A stretch of DNA of 64,000 bases from Candidatus Mediterraneibacter faecavium (GCA_019119995.1 DWVY01000042.1:1-64000), one strand, 5' to 3'; numbered from the stretch's first letter, positions 1-9,716 are shown. Made by a program: numbers and translations. The notes: generated by a model from the letters alone, not told the origin.

Positions 1-82
1 TCAGAGCATTGCTTTTGTGTGCTGTCAAGGGTGGCGTAAGCTGCCATCAAACATCATATCTGCGATTTTCAAGGTTCAATCT

Positions 83-109
83 GAGCCTATTTCTTAGGCT
101 CCATTTTTT
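83..109 (+). terminator. intrinsic terminator at left edge
   Basis: A 7-bp inverted repeat (GAGCCTA at 83-89, TAGGCTC at 95-101) with a 5-nt loop is followed by a six-T run at 104-109. This reads as a rho-independent terminator for a plus-strand transcript entering from outside the window. It converges with the end of the exopolysaccharide operon. Bases 1-177 hold no convincing gene. Confidence 0.5.
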
Positions 110-177
110 CATAACTCATTTGACACTACCAGAAATATTCGACCGTTCTGTTATTGTCTCATTTCTGTTGCTTTCTT

Positions 178-1080
178 TCATATTCTCATCCACTCGCGCA
201 TATAAATATCTTCAAAATCGTCATCTCGCCTATTCCAGATTTTGGGGGCAATCACGATTTTATTTTCATTCTGAGACAAATACGCCCCCCACCAACTGAA
301 TGTACTGTTGGCCAGAATGAAGTGCTTGCATGAATACATAAGCCGTAATTCTTCGTAATCCGAATTATCCAAATCAACATAGACAGCATTTTCCTCCAAT
401 CTCCACTCATTACGAATCCATTCAAGATCCTCATGTGATGTTGAAAAAATATAAAAAATCGGCTCATGAACTTTTGACTTAATTATCGCAATTGCCTTTC
501 TGTAGTATTGTTTATCACATATGTTCAGTTCATTGCTAAATTTTTCAGATACATAATCCCCTCTTCTTACGTGGATACAGACGCTTTCGCCAGATTGAAT
601 TTTATTCAGCATTCTTATGTTCTGCTCCGATGGCGGAGTTTTTATCAACAGCTCACGACGGATTTGCCTTGCTATTGAATTAAAATACTTTTCCGTTTGC
701 CACCAACCATTAATATATTTCATCCTTTTAGCACATAAAGGGAAACCATAATAGCAATATATTTTTTCTGTTGTATAGATTCCTTCTTTAGCCAATAGCT
801 CGTACTTCTCTTTGGGATCCAAATCTGTATACTTCTTTCCCAAAAACTTCATCTTCAACTTAAAATATATATCCAGAATATATTGCTGCCACACCGGTAA
901 AATGGATACAGAATCCTTAAGCGCACAATGGATTAAAGAAAAACTCCTGTTGTCATTCATTCGTTTTGCGGTAACCATCGTCAAAAATATCTTCTCATCG
1001 CATTGTTCCTGCAAAGCTCGCGCATAAGCATACTGGAACATTTGGTTGCCCATGCCACACATAACATCTAAAACAATCAT
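178..1080 (-). CDS. GT11 family alpha-1,2-fucosyltransferase-like protein
   Basis: Glycosyltransferase of family GT11, which moves fucose from GDP-fucose onto a galactose or similar acceptor in an alpha-1,2 linkage. Seen: GNQMFQYA at residues 11-18, the GDP-fucose-binding HVRRGDY at 170-176, and a late NSTFSWW block, in a protein of 300 residues, the usual GT11 length. An upstream ATG at 1098 overlaps the previous stop as ATGA, but the ATG at 1080 sits 7 nt after AAGGA and fits the family N-terminus better, so it was chosen. It is the last gene of the exopolysaccharide operon, next to a second GT11 gene. The fucose linkage and acceptor are inferred from family only. Confidence 0.85.
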   Translation of the reverse strand: MIVLDVMCGMGNQMFQYAYARALQEQCDEKIFLTMVTAKRMNDNRSFSLIHCALKDSVSILPVWQQYILDIYFKLKMKFLGKKYTDLDPKEKYELLAKEGIYTTEKIYCYYGFPLCAKRMKYINGWWQTEKYFNSIARQIRRELLIKTPPSEQNIRMLNKIQSGESVCIHVRRGDYVSEKFSNELNICDKQYYRKAIAIIKSKVHEPIFYIFSTSHEDLEWIRNEWRLEENAVYVDLDNSDYEELRLMYSCKHFILANSTFSWWGAYLSQNENKIVIAPKIWNRRDDDFEDIYMREWMRI

Positions 1081-1094
1081 TCTCCATTCCTTTC

Positions 1095-2063
1095 TCATTC
1101 ACTGTATTTGGGCAATACTTCATACTCGGGAAGAAAGTAATCCGTATAGTGCTGCATACCGTACTTTTCATCTACATAAATATCCGCATTTTCACATGCC
1201 AGGTATAAATCAGCATCTGGAATAAACACTCGCTTTCCTTCTCGCTCAGAAACATATGCACTCCACCAACTATAAGTTGAATTTGTAATAACATGATGCT
1301 TGCAGCGCGAAATCAGATACCATTCCACGATGTCCCGATTCTTGATAGCAATATCAATAATATGGATATTGCTCTTCTGCCAAAGTCTGTAATGTTCTCT
1401 TACCTCTTCATCCTCACATAGAATAAAGAACTCCGGATGTTTCAACTCCTTTTCCAGGTACTGAATTGCATGATCGTAGTAACTAATTGGCAGCAACCTT
1501 CCGCAGATAGTAAAGTCGCCTCTCCGAATATGAACGGCTACTGAATTTGTATTCTCTATTTTATTGACACACTCCGCCGCTTCACAAGGTACTCTCTGCA
1601 AGCTGAACTGCCTTTGAATTCCCGCTCGATACTCGTCAAAATATCGATATGATTCAAAGAAACCTCGAATATAGTAATTTTTTCCTTTTTGAAATGGCTG
1701 CTCTTTCTCAAACTTACGATTCTGTATCTTCGGCATCGTTCGCAATTCAAACAAACCACTTTTAATCAAACCCTTTGAAGCGGCCCTCAATACAAAGCGG
1801 AATGCACGATTAAGTGCATTTTTCTTTGTTATAAACGGAAAGAATTGCAGAAAATTAAACCAATCGACACGTATTGTACCGATTACCCTTTTCTTGTCAA
1901 GGCACATTCTGTTTAGCATATATTCCCTAACATTATCTGCCCTTCCAAGGTGTGATACAATCAAAATTTTCTGATCATACTTTTCCGCTAGCGCATATGC
2001 ATGAGCATACTGAAACATTTGATTTCCTATTCCTGCGTTTTCTTCTATCTCTACAATAATCAT
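1095..2063 (-). CDS. GT11 family alpha-1,2-fucosyltransferase-like protein (second copy)
   Basis: Second GT11 glycosyltransferase, 322 residues. GNQMFQYA lies at 13-20, HIRRGDF at 178-184, and NSTYSWWSAY near the C-terminus; these are the hallmark GT11 blocks. The middle (about 60-125) is unlike the neighbouring GT11 protein, so the two are not a recent duplication and may use different acceptors. The start overlaps the previous stop as TAATG, which suggests translational coupling. Both enzymes would need GDP-fucose, but no GDP-fucose synthesis gene is present in the window, so the donor must be made by genes elsewhere. Confidence 0.85.
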   Translation of the reverse strand: MIIVEIEENAGIGNQMFQYAHAYALAEKYDQKILIVSHLGRADNVREYMLNRMCLDKKRVIGTIRVDWFNFLQFFPFITKKNALNRAFRFVLRAASKGLIKSGLFELRTMPKIQNRKFEKEQPFQKGKNYYIRGFFESYRYFDEYRAGIQRQFSLQRVPCEAAECVNKIENTNSVAVHIRRGDFTICGRLLPISYYDHAIQYLEKELKHPEFFILCEDEEVREHYRLWQKSNIHIIDIAIKNRDIVEWYLISRCKHHVITNSTYSWWSAYVSEREGKRVFIPDADLYLACENADIYVDEKYGMQHYTDYFLPEYEVLPKYSE

Positions 2064-3304
2064 TATGCTCTCCCTCTTAAGTTTGGATATTCTTGTGATT
2101 TTAGTATCGAATCCTTTATTTTTTTAAGCATACGATACCATCTATTATTCACATATGATTTCAACCCTACATGCTTCAGATATACCCTGTCTACAGCTTC
2201 CCAACCGCCTTCTGAATAAGCACTCAAGACAGCCTGCCGCAATGGAGAATGCTTAGATGGTTCATTCAAATTTTGACTATGTATCTGTGCATCCTGTAAT
2301 TGTACGTGTACCCGGGTAAGCATCGTTGCTTGTTCCATCATCTGTTTTCCTTTTTCTGAATTCACAATACAAACACTAATCCCATATTTTTTATCCAGCT
2401 TCTCTGCTATATCGGGATTCGTCTCTTCAATTCCCCAAAAATCCCCGATTGTAATATCTCCTACTCTATCGGCAGAAGCATATTGACAGCTATAGCATGA
2501 CTCTCTGTAGGTTTCTCCACGCATAAACAGTCCATAGTATGAAGAGAAGAATGACTCAAATGGCAACTCCTCTACAGAATTATTTCTTTGAATCCAAATC
2601 GTCCCTTCTACACTTTCCCAGCCCTTTTTCTTATCCCGAAACTCTATCTTTACAACCTTTCCCCTGTTTTTCTTTTCTATCATCGAAATATAATCCTTCA
2701 ACATCTGCTGGCTTGGCACTCCATGACACACTAGATCGAGTGTATAGAGATGATCTGAACCATGAAAAATCCGCTTTACTGCTGCTACTTGACAAGGAGT
2801 GCCGCAAAACAAAACATCTCTCTCCTCCTTCAATCTTTGCCCTATCTTTGGCAGCGCTCTATCCATGCTGCTCTGAACATATTTGGAGCCTTGCAATAAG
2901 TATATCTGCTCTTGATTCTCTATTTCCTGATGCTCAACGCTGTATCCCTCATCCATTTCCAGAGAAGCAGCAGCACCATAGACGACTCCTTTTTTTGAAA
3001 GAAACATCTTCGCAATTGCCGCAAATACCCCTCCCGATGTAGATTGCTGATTATAGGTTTCATTACGCCAATTCGCTGCATAACATTCTGCTTCTATTAA
3101 AGGGAAATCAACTGATTCAGATGGACAATACGCCAGGCACCATCCACAATCGATACATATACGTTCAGAGACTTCCGGATAGAAAAAGCCAAACTTATCT
3201 GTCTTATGGCAGATTGCATTTGCCGGACATACATATTCACATGCAAGACAGCCTGTACAGGTATTTCTTGCAATTCTGTTGATGTTTTTCACTGTCTTAA
3301 CCAC
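2063..3304 (-). CDS. F420 hydrogenase beta-subunit-like iron-sulfur protein of polysaccharide locus
   Basis: Protein of 413 residues with two 4Fe-4S ferredoxin motifs at the N-terminus (Cys 16, 19, 22, 26 and Cys 50, 53, 56, 60), followed by the coenzyme F420 hydrogenase/dehydrogenase beta-subunit type N- and C-terminal domains; FCGTPCQVAA near residue 166 is typical. Members of this family recur beside polysaccharide pyruvyl transferases in capsule clusters of Clostridia and Bacteroides, as here, where a pyruvyl transferase gene lies two genes away. The substrate is unknown; a redox step on a sugar or on pyruvate attachment is a guess. The start given is GTG; a second GTG at 3292 has a better AGGTGG site 8 nt before it and may be the true start. 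Confidence 0.75.
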   Translation of the reverse strand: MVKTVKNINRIARNTCTGCLACEYVCPANAICHKTDKFGFFYPEVSERICIDCGWCLAYCPSESVDFPLIEAECYAANWRNETYNQQSTSGGVFAAIAKMFLSKKGVVYGAAASLEMDEGYSVEHQEIENQEQIYLLQGSKYVQSSMDRALPKIGQRLKEERDVLFCGTPCQVAAVKRIFHGSDHLYTLDLVCHGVPSQQMLKDYISMIEKKNRGKVVKIEFRDKKKGWESVEGTIWIQRNNSVEELPFESFFSSYYGLFMRGETYRESCYSCQYASADRVGDITIGDFWGIEETNPDIAEKLDKKYGISVCIVNSEKGKQMMEQATMLTRVHVQLQDAQIHSQNLNEPSKHSPLRQAVLSAYSEGGWEAVDRVYLKHVGLKSYVNNRWYRMLKKIKDSILKSQEYPNLRGRA

Positions 3305-4825
3305 CTATCTTTTTAACATTCCCTTTATTCTCTGTAGGAAACTCTTGCATTCTTTTCTTCTACATGTGGCAATATAGAAAAGAAGATTGCTGATAATCAC
3401 GCACAGAACTCCTTTCAAAATAAATGACAAAATATCCTGCCCTTGAATCAAGCTGCATAAAGCGTATATCACAATAGCGATTACTCCGGTTAAAACGGCA
3501 TCTTTCACCAGGTACAGAACATAATTCCATCTTTTCCCGGGGAACAAGCCATCAACCGATATATGCAGCTGCCACGGAATTCCAATCCCGATCCATGTTA
3601 AAATCGAGGAAAGCAATACGCCTGGAAGCCCTATATGTTTTACAAGAATCACATTTAAAATCAAATTCGAAACGCCGACAACTATGGGACGAAATTGATC
3701 CTTTTCCCATATTCCCGCCGCATCCCTGTATGTCGAAAGCACAGACGGCATTCTTTGCGCATAAAAATATATAACAATCAGCACTACACTTGTCATCGGG
3801 AGCAAGAAATCATCTCCAATCCACAGTGTAATAAATGGCTGATACAGACTCAAAAAACAGGCGCTACAAAAACACAAAATCCAATCGTTGATATAGGTCA
3901 ATTCGATAAAATCTCTGTAATTCTTCTCCTTGCTTTCCGTTTTCAGGCTGTTTCCGATTCCTGCACCGACCGCCGTGAATAAAAGCTGAACAAATCCAAT
4001 CACAGACGTCATTATATAGTTGTAGTTATTGTACTTTCCAAGTATCGCGATACCCAGATACATGGATATAACAATTGCATCAAACGATGTCACTAAAGTC
4101 GATCCAATCTTACTGACAACAAGTGCCTTTACCTTATAGATAATCTGATGTAAAGTCTTTTTATCGATTTTTCCCCTCGCCACGTATTGGGGATAATGTT
4201 TGTCAATAACCTTTGCTCTGGCAACGTTCGTGATAATACTGAAAATTGGCAGAACAATCAGGTATACATAATAGTTTTTAGTTATCATCAGACCTATAAT
4301 TTGAACGACATACCTCGCAATATCCAGCGGAATCACTACCTTCTGACTCAGATCATCACGCTGGAAGGCCCAGAATAGGCTGTGTTTATACGCAAACAGG
4401 AAATACGGAATTCCCATATTCAGCAAATTGATTACATACAGAATATAAATATTCGCATCCTCTGGAACCGTTCCGCTGATCAAATTAGGTAAAAATGGTA
4501 TAAATGCGCAGCCAATTCCCAACACGATGCAACCAATAATACAATAGCATTTACGATAAAAATTCATCAGTGCACAAATTGCTTCGTCATCATCTCTGGC
4601 AATTGCTTCATACATTGAATAAACAATAGCTGAACTTATGCCCAACTCGGAAATATTGATAATACTCAGGATGGAGCCAAATAAGCTGTTTAATCCAAGG
4701 TATTCCTCACCGAGTATCTTAATGAATAGCGTTCGCGCAACAAACGGGAGTAAAATATTCACAATCTGGTATACAATTCCCCAGAATATATTTCTGGTCG
4801 CGTTCTTTGTCCTCTGTAATTTCAT
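3305..4825 (-). CDS. Wzx-like polysaccharide flippase / oligosaccharide export membrane protein
   Basis: Integral membrane protein of 506 residues with about 12-14 hydrophobic segments spread over its full length, matching the MOP superfamily of lipid-linked oligosaccharide flippases (Wzx/RfbX type). The N-terminus has the usual short basic stretch before the first helix. It should move the undecaprenyl-linked repeat unit across the membrane for the Wzy-like polymerase encoded at 12254-13492. It sits between the pyruvyl transferase and iron-sulfur genes with gaps of 7 and 0 nt, so it is in the same operon. Confidence 0.85.
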   Translation of the reverse strand: MKLQRTKNATRNIFWGIVYQIVNILLPFVARTLFIKILGEEYLGLNSLFGSILSIINISELGISSAIVYSMYEAIARDDDEAICALMNFYRKCYCIIGCIVLGIGCAFIPFLPNLISGTVPEDANIYILYVINLLNMGIPYFLFAYKHSLFWAFQRDDLSQKVVIPLDIARYVVQIIGLMITKNYYVYLIVLPIFSIITNVARAKVIDKHYPQYVARGKIDKKTLHQIIYKVKALVVSKIGSTLVTSFDAIVISMYLGIAILGKYNNYNYIMTSVIGFVQLLFTAVGAGIGNSLKTESKEKNYRDFIELTYINDWILCFCSACFLSLYQPFITLWIGDDFLLPMTSVVLIVIYFYAQRMPSVLSTYRDAAGIWEKDQFRPIVVGVSNLILNVILVKHIGLPGVLLSSILTWIGIGIPWQLHISVDGLFPGKRWNYVLYLVKDAVLTGVIAIVIYALCSLIQGQDILSFILKGVLCVIISNLLFYIATCRRKECKSFLQRIKGMLKR

Positions 4826-4832
4826 TTGCTAT

Positions 4833-5999
4833 TCACACCTCATCCTGTTTTAACGCCTGTAGCAAATACTCCTTTGAGTGCTTAATTTCTCCCTGCACAT
4901 TCATATACAGTCTCTTGTAATTAATTTGAGCTATTGTAGTTAAATCCTCCTCTATATTCAGGTGACACAAACAATTTTTCACCCCATATAGCTCAAGCAG
5001 ATTGTATATTCTTTCATTCTGCTGACAATTATCCACCCCGCTATGCCTTTCCAACGCAAGAAAACTTGTTCCAAAAATTCCGCAAAACACCATACCATGG
5101 AAACTATCAGTCAGAACCATCGCTGCATTTTTAATTATGTCCAGGAATTCTTCCGGGCCGCATTCTGCCGACACAGTACAGGGAAACTTTCTCTCAAAAT
5201 CTTCTTCAAAAACCGGAAGGATTAACAGCTCCAATTTCATGACCTTTGCCAACTGATACGCATATTTTATCCGTTCCCCTCGATCATATTGTTCCAGCAG
5301 ATATAAGCATAAATATGGTTTTCTAACACTCTTGGATTTCCCGCGGGACTTATCACCAATTGCACACCATTGCTCTCTTGTAAGTAAAAAAGTAGGATCT
5401 ACGACATTTTCTGCCTCTATACCATAGCGATTCCACAAATATTCTGCAACCCTTTTCTCTCGCACTGCAACACGCGGTATCCTGCGAATAAGACGGATCA
5501 TCTCTTTCTTTTGTTCAAAGTTTTCTACATCTTGGATACTCCCCATACTCGGAGCATACGCAATCAATTTTTCTTTGCTGACTTTTGCCCCAAAAAACAT
5601 TCTTTTGTAGAAGCCCGGATGCCATATCTGATCCGAGCCCATAATAATAGCATCATATTGTTTCAAAACACTTTGATAATCATATTCAGATACTGATTCC
5701 GAGAAAATAATATTCTCCTCTCTGAATGTATGAAACTTTCTAGCCTTACCTAATTCAGCCTTATTCTCTGCTTTATTAGCGCTCTCACTTTGAACTTTAT
5801 CTCTATGCAGAAGCAGATTTCTTATTATACTTTTCGTCCATAAAACGATTGTTAAATCTGCTTTCGAATAATCTGGTATCACCTTAATTGTTTCTGCCAG
5901 ATATCCTTCCTGATTCAAATATCGATTTAAAGCATACGCTTGCAGAACAGTTCCATAATTATTCCAATGGAACCATGTTAATATACCAATTCTTTTCAT
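4833..5999 (-). CDS. polysaccharide pyruvyl transferase family protein
   Basis: Family member (CsaB/PssM-like) that transfers pyruvate from phosphoenolpyruvate to a sugar hydroxyl pair, making a pyruvate ketal on the polymer. Seen: the N-terminal TWFHWNNYGTVLQAYAL segment, a middle DAIIMGSDQIWHP block and a late TDSFHGMVFCGIF block, all characteristic. Length 388 residues. An upstream TTG at 6020 would overlap the previous gene, but the ATG at 5999 has AGG 8 nt before it and was chosen. Pyruvylation would add negative charge to the polymer. The exact acceptor sugar cannot be read from sequence. Confidence 0.85.
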   Translation of the reverse strand: MKRIGILTWFHWNNYGTVLQAYALNRYLNQEGYLAETIKVIPDYSKADLTIVLWTKSIIRNLLLHRDKVQSESANKAENKAELGKARKFHTFREENIIFSESVSEYDYQSVLKQYDAIIMGSDQIWHPGFYKRMFFGAKVSKEKLIAYAPSMGSIQDVENFEQKKEMIRLIRRIPRVAVREKRVAEYLWNRYGIEAENVVDPTFLLTREQWCAIGDKSRGKSKSVRKPYLCLYLLEQYDRGERIKYAYQLAKVMKLELLILPVFEEDFERKFPCTVSAECGPEEFLDIIKNAAMVLTDSFHGMVFCGIFGTSFLALERHSGVDNCQQNERIYNLLELYGVKNCLCHLNIEEDLTTIAQINYKRLYMNVQGEIKHSKEYLLQALKQDEV

Positions 6000-6016
6000 A
6001 TTCTGATCCTGTCTTA

Positions 6017-7180
6017 TCAATTTTCAAGCAGCCGTTCAAGATAGAAATCACTATTTCTTTCCGAAGTCATTTCTATTTTACGTGTCAGTTTTTCTCGTAG
6101 CCCTTCATTATTGATGCACTCCATGATTGCCTGATAAAATGCCTGTACCTCATAAGGAACAAGAATCCCATTTTCACCATTCTCTATCTGTTCTGCTATA
6201 CATTCCAGATTGGTGGCAACCACAATTTTTTTCAAAAACAGTGCTTCGGCAACCGCCAGCCCAAATCCCTCATGTCTTGATGGTTGCACATATAGATCTG
6301 CTTTTTTCATGTATGGATATGGATTATCAGTTCTTCCAACCAGAATCATCTTATCGTGTAATTCAGCTTTATCAATTTTATTCTGAATTTCATTTTTCAG
6401 CGTTCCATCACCTAAGCAATACCAAACAAATGGGACTTGATTCTCGCTCAGTTTCTCTGCAATATTCACTGCCAGATCATAACCTTTTTGCCATTCCAGC
6501 CGTCCCACCGTGACGATTGTCATTTCGCCTGCATTCTCTGTTAAAGGACAAGGCAGGTTCGCTTTTTTTAGAATGTTATCGTAATCCATAAAGTTTGGAA
6601 AGTAATACGATTTCTTTGCATAATTTGGATACTTTTGCTCAAAAATCTTCTTACACGACCTCGACACAGAATAGAATGCGTCAACGCCGTCAAGATCATC
6701 CTTGACAGCCCATAAGCAATCCAACTTTTCATCATGCACAAATACGGCTTTGTACTCTGCGTGCACTTTATTTACAAGATAGGCTGTCGTAAAATAACCA
6801 TAACCATGGTAATCAATCGCAATATCATATGAATCCTCTAACGCATCCATATGTTTCAATAAAAAAGTATATCTTTTATTGCGCTCATGCCGGTGTGGCA
6901 GTATCTGATCAACCAGATGAACCAATACATGATATCTGACATTCTGCGCAAAACTTACCTTCTTATCCGGAATCAAAAGCTTATGATGTGCATCGCATCT
7001 ATAGGGCATTGTCCTTATCTTGATATTCTGTGGGAGCCTGTCAAGCCAGTCACCAGAATAAGAATCAAACAATAGAGTTATGTCCACATCGTATTTCAGA
7101 ATATGATTCAAAAAGTTCAGTAAACTTACTTGTACGCCTCCACAGCTCATATCTGTTATTAGTATCAAAATCTTTTTCAT
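6017..7180 (-). CDS. GT4 family glycosyltransferase
   Basis: Retaining glycosyltransferase with a GT-B fold, 387 residues. The N-terminal half holds DMSCGGVQVSLLNFL, typical for acceptor-side GT4 domains; the C-terminal half has VTVGRLEWQKGYD and the E-x7-E signature in SRHEGFGLAVAEAL, which binds the nucleotide sugar. No membrane segment is seen, so it should act at the inner face of the membrane on the lipid-linked repeat unit. It belongs to the AT-rich specific part of the operon. Donor sugar and linkage are unknown. Confidence 0.85.
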   Translation of the reverse strand: MKKILILITDMSCGGVQVSLLNFLNHILKYDVDITLLFDSYSGDWLDRLPQNIKIRTMPYRCDAHHKLLIPDKKVSFAQNVRYHVLVHLVDQILPHRHERNKRYTFLLKHMDALEDSYDIAIDYHGYGYFTTAYLVNKVHAEYKAVFVHDEKLDCLWAVKDDLDGVDAFYSVSRSCKKIFEQKYPNYAKKSYYFPNFMDYDNILKKANLPCPLTENAGEMTIVTVGRLEWQKGYDLAVNIAEKLSENQVPFVWYCLGDGTLKNEIQNKIDKAELHDKMILVGRTDNPYPYMKKADLYVQPSRHEGFGLAVAEALFLKKIVVATNLECIAEQIENGENGILVPYEVQAFYQAIMECINNEGLREKLTRKIEMTSERNSDFYLERLLEN

Positions 7181-7188
7181 AATCCAAA

Positions 7189-8169
7189 CTATCCCTCCGC
7201 AATAAAGTTACGTTTAGAGAACACGAATCTCCTCAGCTTTCTCGTTATTCTCAAGAGAAATGGAAGGCCTGAAACCGGTTGTTCTGAGCGTTCTCGAATT
7301 ACGCCCTTTTTATCTTTTTCGATACTCTCATTCCTGATGAATTCTTCGTCAATCTGCTCAAACTCCGCAAAACGATCCGGCAAAACTAAAAACGCATTAC
7401 CATTCTCAATATTCATCTTCATGTTTCTTGCCTGAAGATGAATATACATAAATTCAATGCGTTGAATTCCAGCATCTTCGATGAAATACCCAAACAATTT
7501 TCCCTCACAAAAAGAGAACACGCATGGCGCGTCAGATCTGTAGTTATAGAATGTTCTAAAGTGATAGGTGTCAGGCCATATATCCGCAATATACTTGTAA
7601 TCGATACAGGTGGCATATAAACCACCCTTGCTCATACCTGTGAGCCCACCTTTTTCATCAAACGCAACGTTTCTCCGGCTATGTGCCGCTTCAAAAAAAG
7701 TGTTATACGCGCCTGTTTTCCAGCACATAAACCGCTTATTAACAGCTGTTGTATTCTTGAATAGCATCAAATGTCCCAGATTGGAAAACTTCTCATATTG
7801 CTGTAAGATATCATTTGTTAAAAACTTTCTTAGATCACCTAAAATTACATCTACATCACAGAATCCCCACCAATCATATTCCGCCAGATAATCTGCAAAT
7901 ACCAAACCATAGGAAGGCCTGTAATCGCAAAGCTTATATGGGGCCTCTAAACAGCAGCTATATCCCACCGCGTTTTCTATTCGCACTTTGCATTGTTCCA
8001 GCGTAGAATGAGTGATGTATATATTACTACAGCCTTCTGGCAATGCTGGTTGAGTATCAGTAAACAAATAAAAGTCAATCGTATTATTTTTTGCAGCCGA
8101 TTCCAAGAAAAGATCAAAGTAATTTGGGAGTTTTCCAAAATAGAGAATCACAATTGCAATTGTTTGCAT
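7189..8169 (-). CDS. DUF6625-type putative glycosyltransferase
   Basis: Protein of 326 residues that starts TIAIVILYFGKLPNYFDLFL and has the pattern WWGFCDVDVILGDL near residue 100; the D-x-D style motif and the GT-A-like start suggest a nucleotide-sugar transferase. Proteins of this type (DUF6625 as I recall it) are common in capsule loci of Firmicutes and Bacteroides. The start has a strong AGGAGGGG site. The biochemical role is unproven; location among glycosyltransferases is the main support. Confidence 0.65.
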   Translation of the reverse strand: MQTIAIVILYFGKLPNYFDLFLESAAKNNTIDFYLFTDTQPALPEGCSNIYITHSTLEQCKVRIENAVGYSCCLEAPYKLCDYRPSYGLVFADYLAEYDWWGFCDVDVILGDLRKFLTNDILQQYEKFSNLGHLMLFKNTTAVNKRFMCWKTGAYNTFFEAAHSRRNVAFDEKGGLTGMSKGGLYATCIDYKYIADIWPDTYHFRTFYNYRSDAPCVFSFCEGKLFGYFIEDAGIQRIEFMYIHLQARNMKMNIENGNAFLVLPDRFAEFEQIDEEFIRNESIEKDKKGVIRERSEQPVSGLPFLLRITRKLRRFVFSKRNFIAEG

Positions 8170-8183
8170 CTTCCCCTCCTTCT

Positions 8184-9110
8184 TTATAAAAAGCAGTCAT
8201 ATATCCACTTGATTTTTTCCCGAATACTCTTTTCAGATTTTAACATAATAAACAGAAACTTTAGGGATGCTCGTTTTAGAGCACGCTTTGTTTCAGAAAA
8301 ATCGTGCCCTCCGGACAGCATCTGAATTCCATATTGTATAAGAACAGCTTCCGATATTTTTAGCATACGGGTTATCTGAGGATCGCCTATAAACAGTTCC
8401 TCTATCAAACGATGCGCCGTTAAATACTTCCATTCCCCCGATGGAGAAATAAGCTTTTCAATATTGTGCGTAGCACTGCTCTCATACATATAGTATTGGT
8501 AATAACTCTCTGGCAGAATCGTTACTTTCAAATCAGGATGCTTTGAAACAATCCATGCATTACTGTATAAATCCTCACATATGTCCATATTTTCCGGCCA
8601 TTGCATGTCTTCAAATAATTCTCTTTTGTATAATTTGTTCCACAAGAATCCTCTTACGCCGCCATTGATGTAGGCATCCAGAATGTCATAAGTGTTCCCC
8701 AGTGTTACTTCCTTTTCATATTGAGCTCTTTCCAAATGATCGTCCCAAACTACCTCATACCCGCAGACGGCTATATCGACATATTTCAATTCCATTGCTT
8801 CTGTTAACTTCTCTATCATCTTGACAGACATCGTATCATCCGAATCTACAAAAGAAATGTACTCTCCTGTTGAATAATACAGCGCCAATTTTCTTGCCTC
8901 CACTACGCCAAGATTGCTTTGGCAAATCACCTTGATTCGTCTATCCTTCTCAGCATAATTTTGGCAAATACTCGCGGTTTTATCTGTTGATCCATCGTCT
9001 ACAACTATAACCTCCAGATTTTGATAGCTTGCATTGATAACACTTTGTAAACATCTTGCTATTGTTTTCTCTGCGTTATATGCAGGAATAATTACTGAGA
9101 CAAGCTTCAT
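8184..9110 (-). CDS. GT2 family glycosyltransferase
   Basis: Inverting GT-A glycosyltransferase, 308 residues. The start VSVIIPAYNAEKTIARCLQS, VVDDGSTDKT and the DSDD metal/nucleotide-sugar motif in YISFVDSDDT are all present, followed by an EDLYSNAWI block around residue 180 that is common for GT2 enzymes. The gene starts 3 nt after the upstream acetyltransferase gene, so both are likely translated together. It adds one sugar of the repeat unit; which sugar cannot be told. Confidence 0.85.
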   Translation of the reverse strand: MKLVSVIIPAYNAEKTIARCLQSVINASYQNLEVIVVDDGSTDKTASICQNYAEKDRRIKVICQSNLGVVEARKLALYYSTGEYISFVDSDDTMSVKMIEKLTEAMELKYVDIAVCGYEVVWDDHLERAQYEKEVTLGNTYDILDAYINGGVRGFLWNKLYKRELFEDMQWPENMDICEDLYSNAWIVSKHPDLKVTILPESYYQYYMYESSATHNIEKLISPSGEWKYLTAHRLIEELFIGDPQITRMLKISEAVLIQYGIQMLSGGHDFSETKRALKRASLKFLFIMLKSEKSIREKIKWIYDCFL

Positions 9111-9113
9111 TCC

Positions 9114-9716
9114 CTACTCCTCCGCCCTGTTGTCGCTCCGTCTGGAAATGGACGAATTCAGATTTTTAACCCATGGATTTCCCGTTTCTTTTTTAATAGC
9201 AGCAGGTATTCCGGCTACCGTAACATCTTCTTCAATAACAGATCGATTCACTACAGCGTTAGCGCCGATAGCTACTCGATCAGCGACTTGAATCTCACCA
9301 AAAATCTTTGCACCTGGTCCAATCCATACGTTATCCCCGATTTGCGGTGCTCCTCCCGTGATGTTCTGACCAATATTAACTCCCTGATGAATATCACACC
9401 ACGAGCCAATTTTTGCCATTTCATTGACCACAATATACCCATAATGGTTAATCCTCAAGCCGGGACCAAATACATTGATCGGGATGTCAAATCCTAAAAA
9501 AGCTCCGAGCCTTTGATGACGCACGCTATAGTATTTTTCCAAAAAACAATGACCGAGCTTTCCCTTTACATTGTGGTAGTATTCATGCTTACGCAAAATA
9601 ACTTCAAATTTATAAATATAATCCAAGAATATCCTGGGCCGTTTGTTGCCGTGAATCCCCAATGCCTGGCGATCCATCTCCATATACTTCTTAAGATCCT
9701 TTTTGCTTTTTATCAT
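9114..9716 (-). CDS. serine-acetyltransferase-like hexapeptide O-acetyltransferase
   Basis: Protein of 200 residues of the left-handed beta-helix acyltransferase superfamily, closest in layout to serine O-acetyltransferases: an N-terminal helical part (1-80) then hexapeptide repeats such as IGDNVWIGPGAKIFGEI and VAIGANAVVN. In a polysaccharide operon it most likely O-acetylates a sugar of the repeat unit rather than serine; that is inference from context. It has a good AGGAG site 7 nt before the ATG. Confidence 0.8.
   Translation of the reverse strand: MIKSKKDLKKYMEMDRQALGIHGNKRPRIFLDYIYKFEVILRKHEYYHNVKGKLGHCFLEKYYSVRHQRLGAFLGFDIPINVFGPGLRINHYGYIVVNEMAKIGSWCDIHQGVNIGQNITGGAPQIGDNVWIGPGAKIFGEIQVADRVAIGANAVVNRSVIEEDVTVAGIPAAIKKETGNPWVKNLNSSISRRSDNRAEE

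Noticed and set aside
9-299. Plus-strand frame at the left edge as a gene
   Set aside because: It runs antisense through the GT11 gene, across a terminator stem, and has no recognisable domain.
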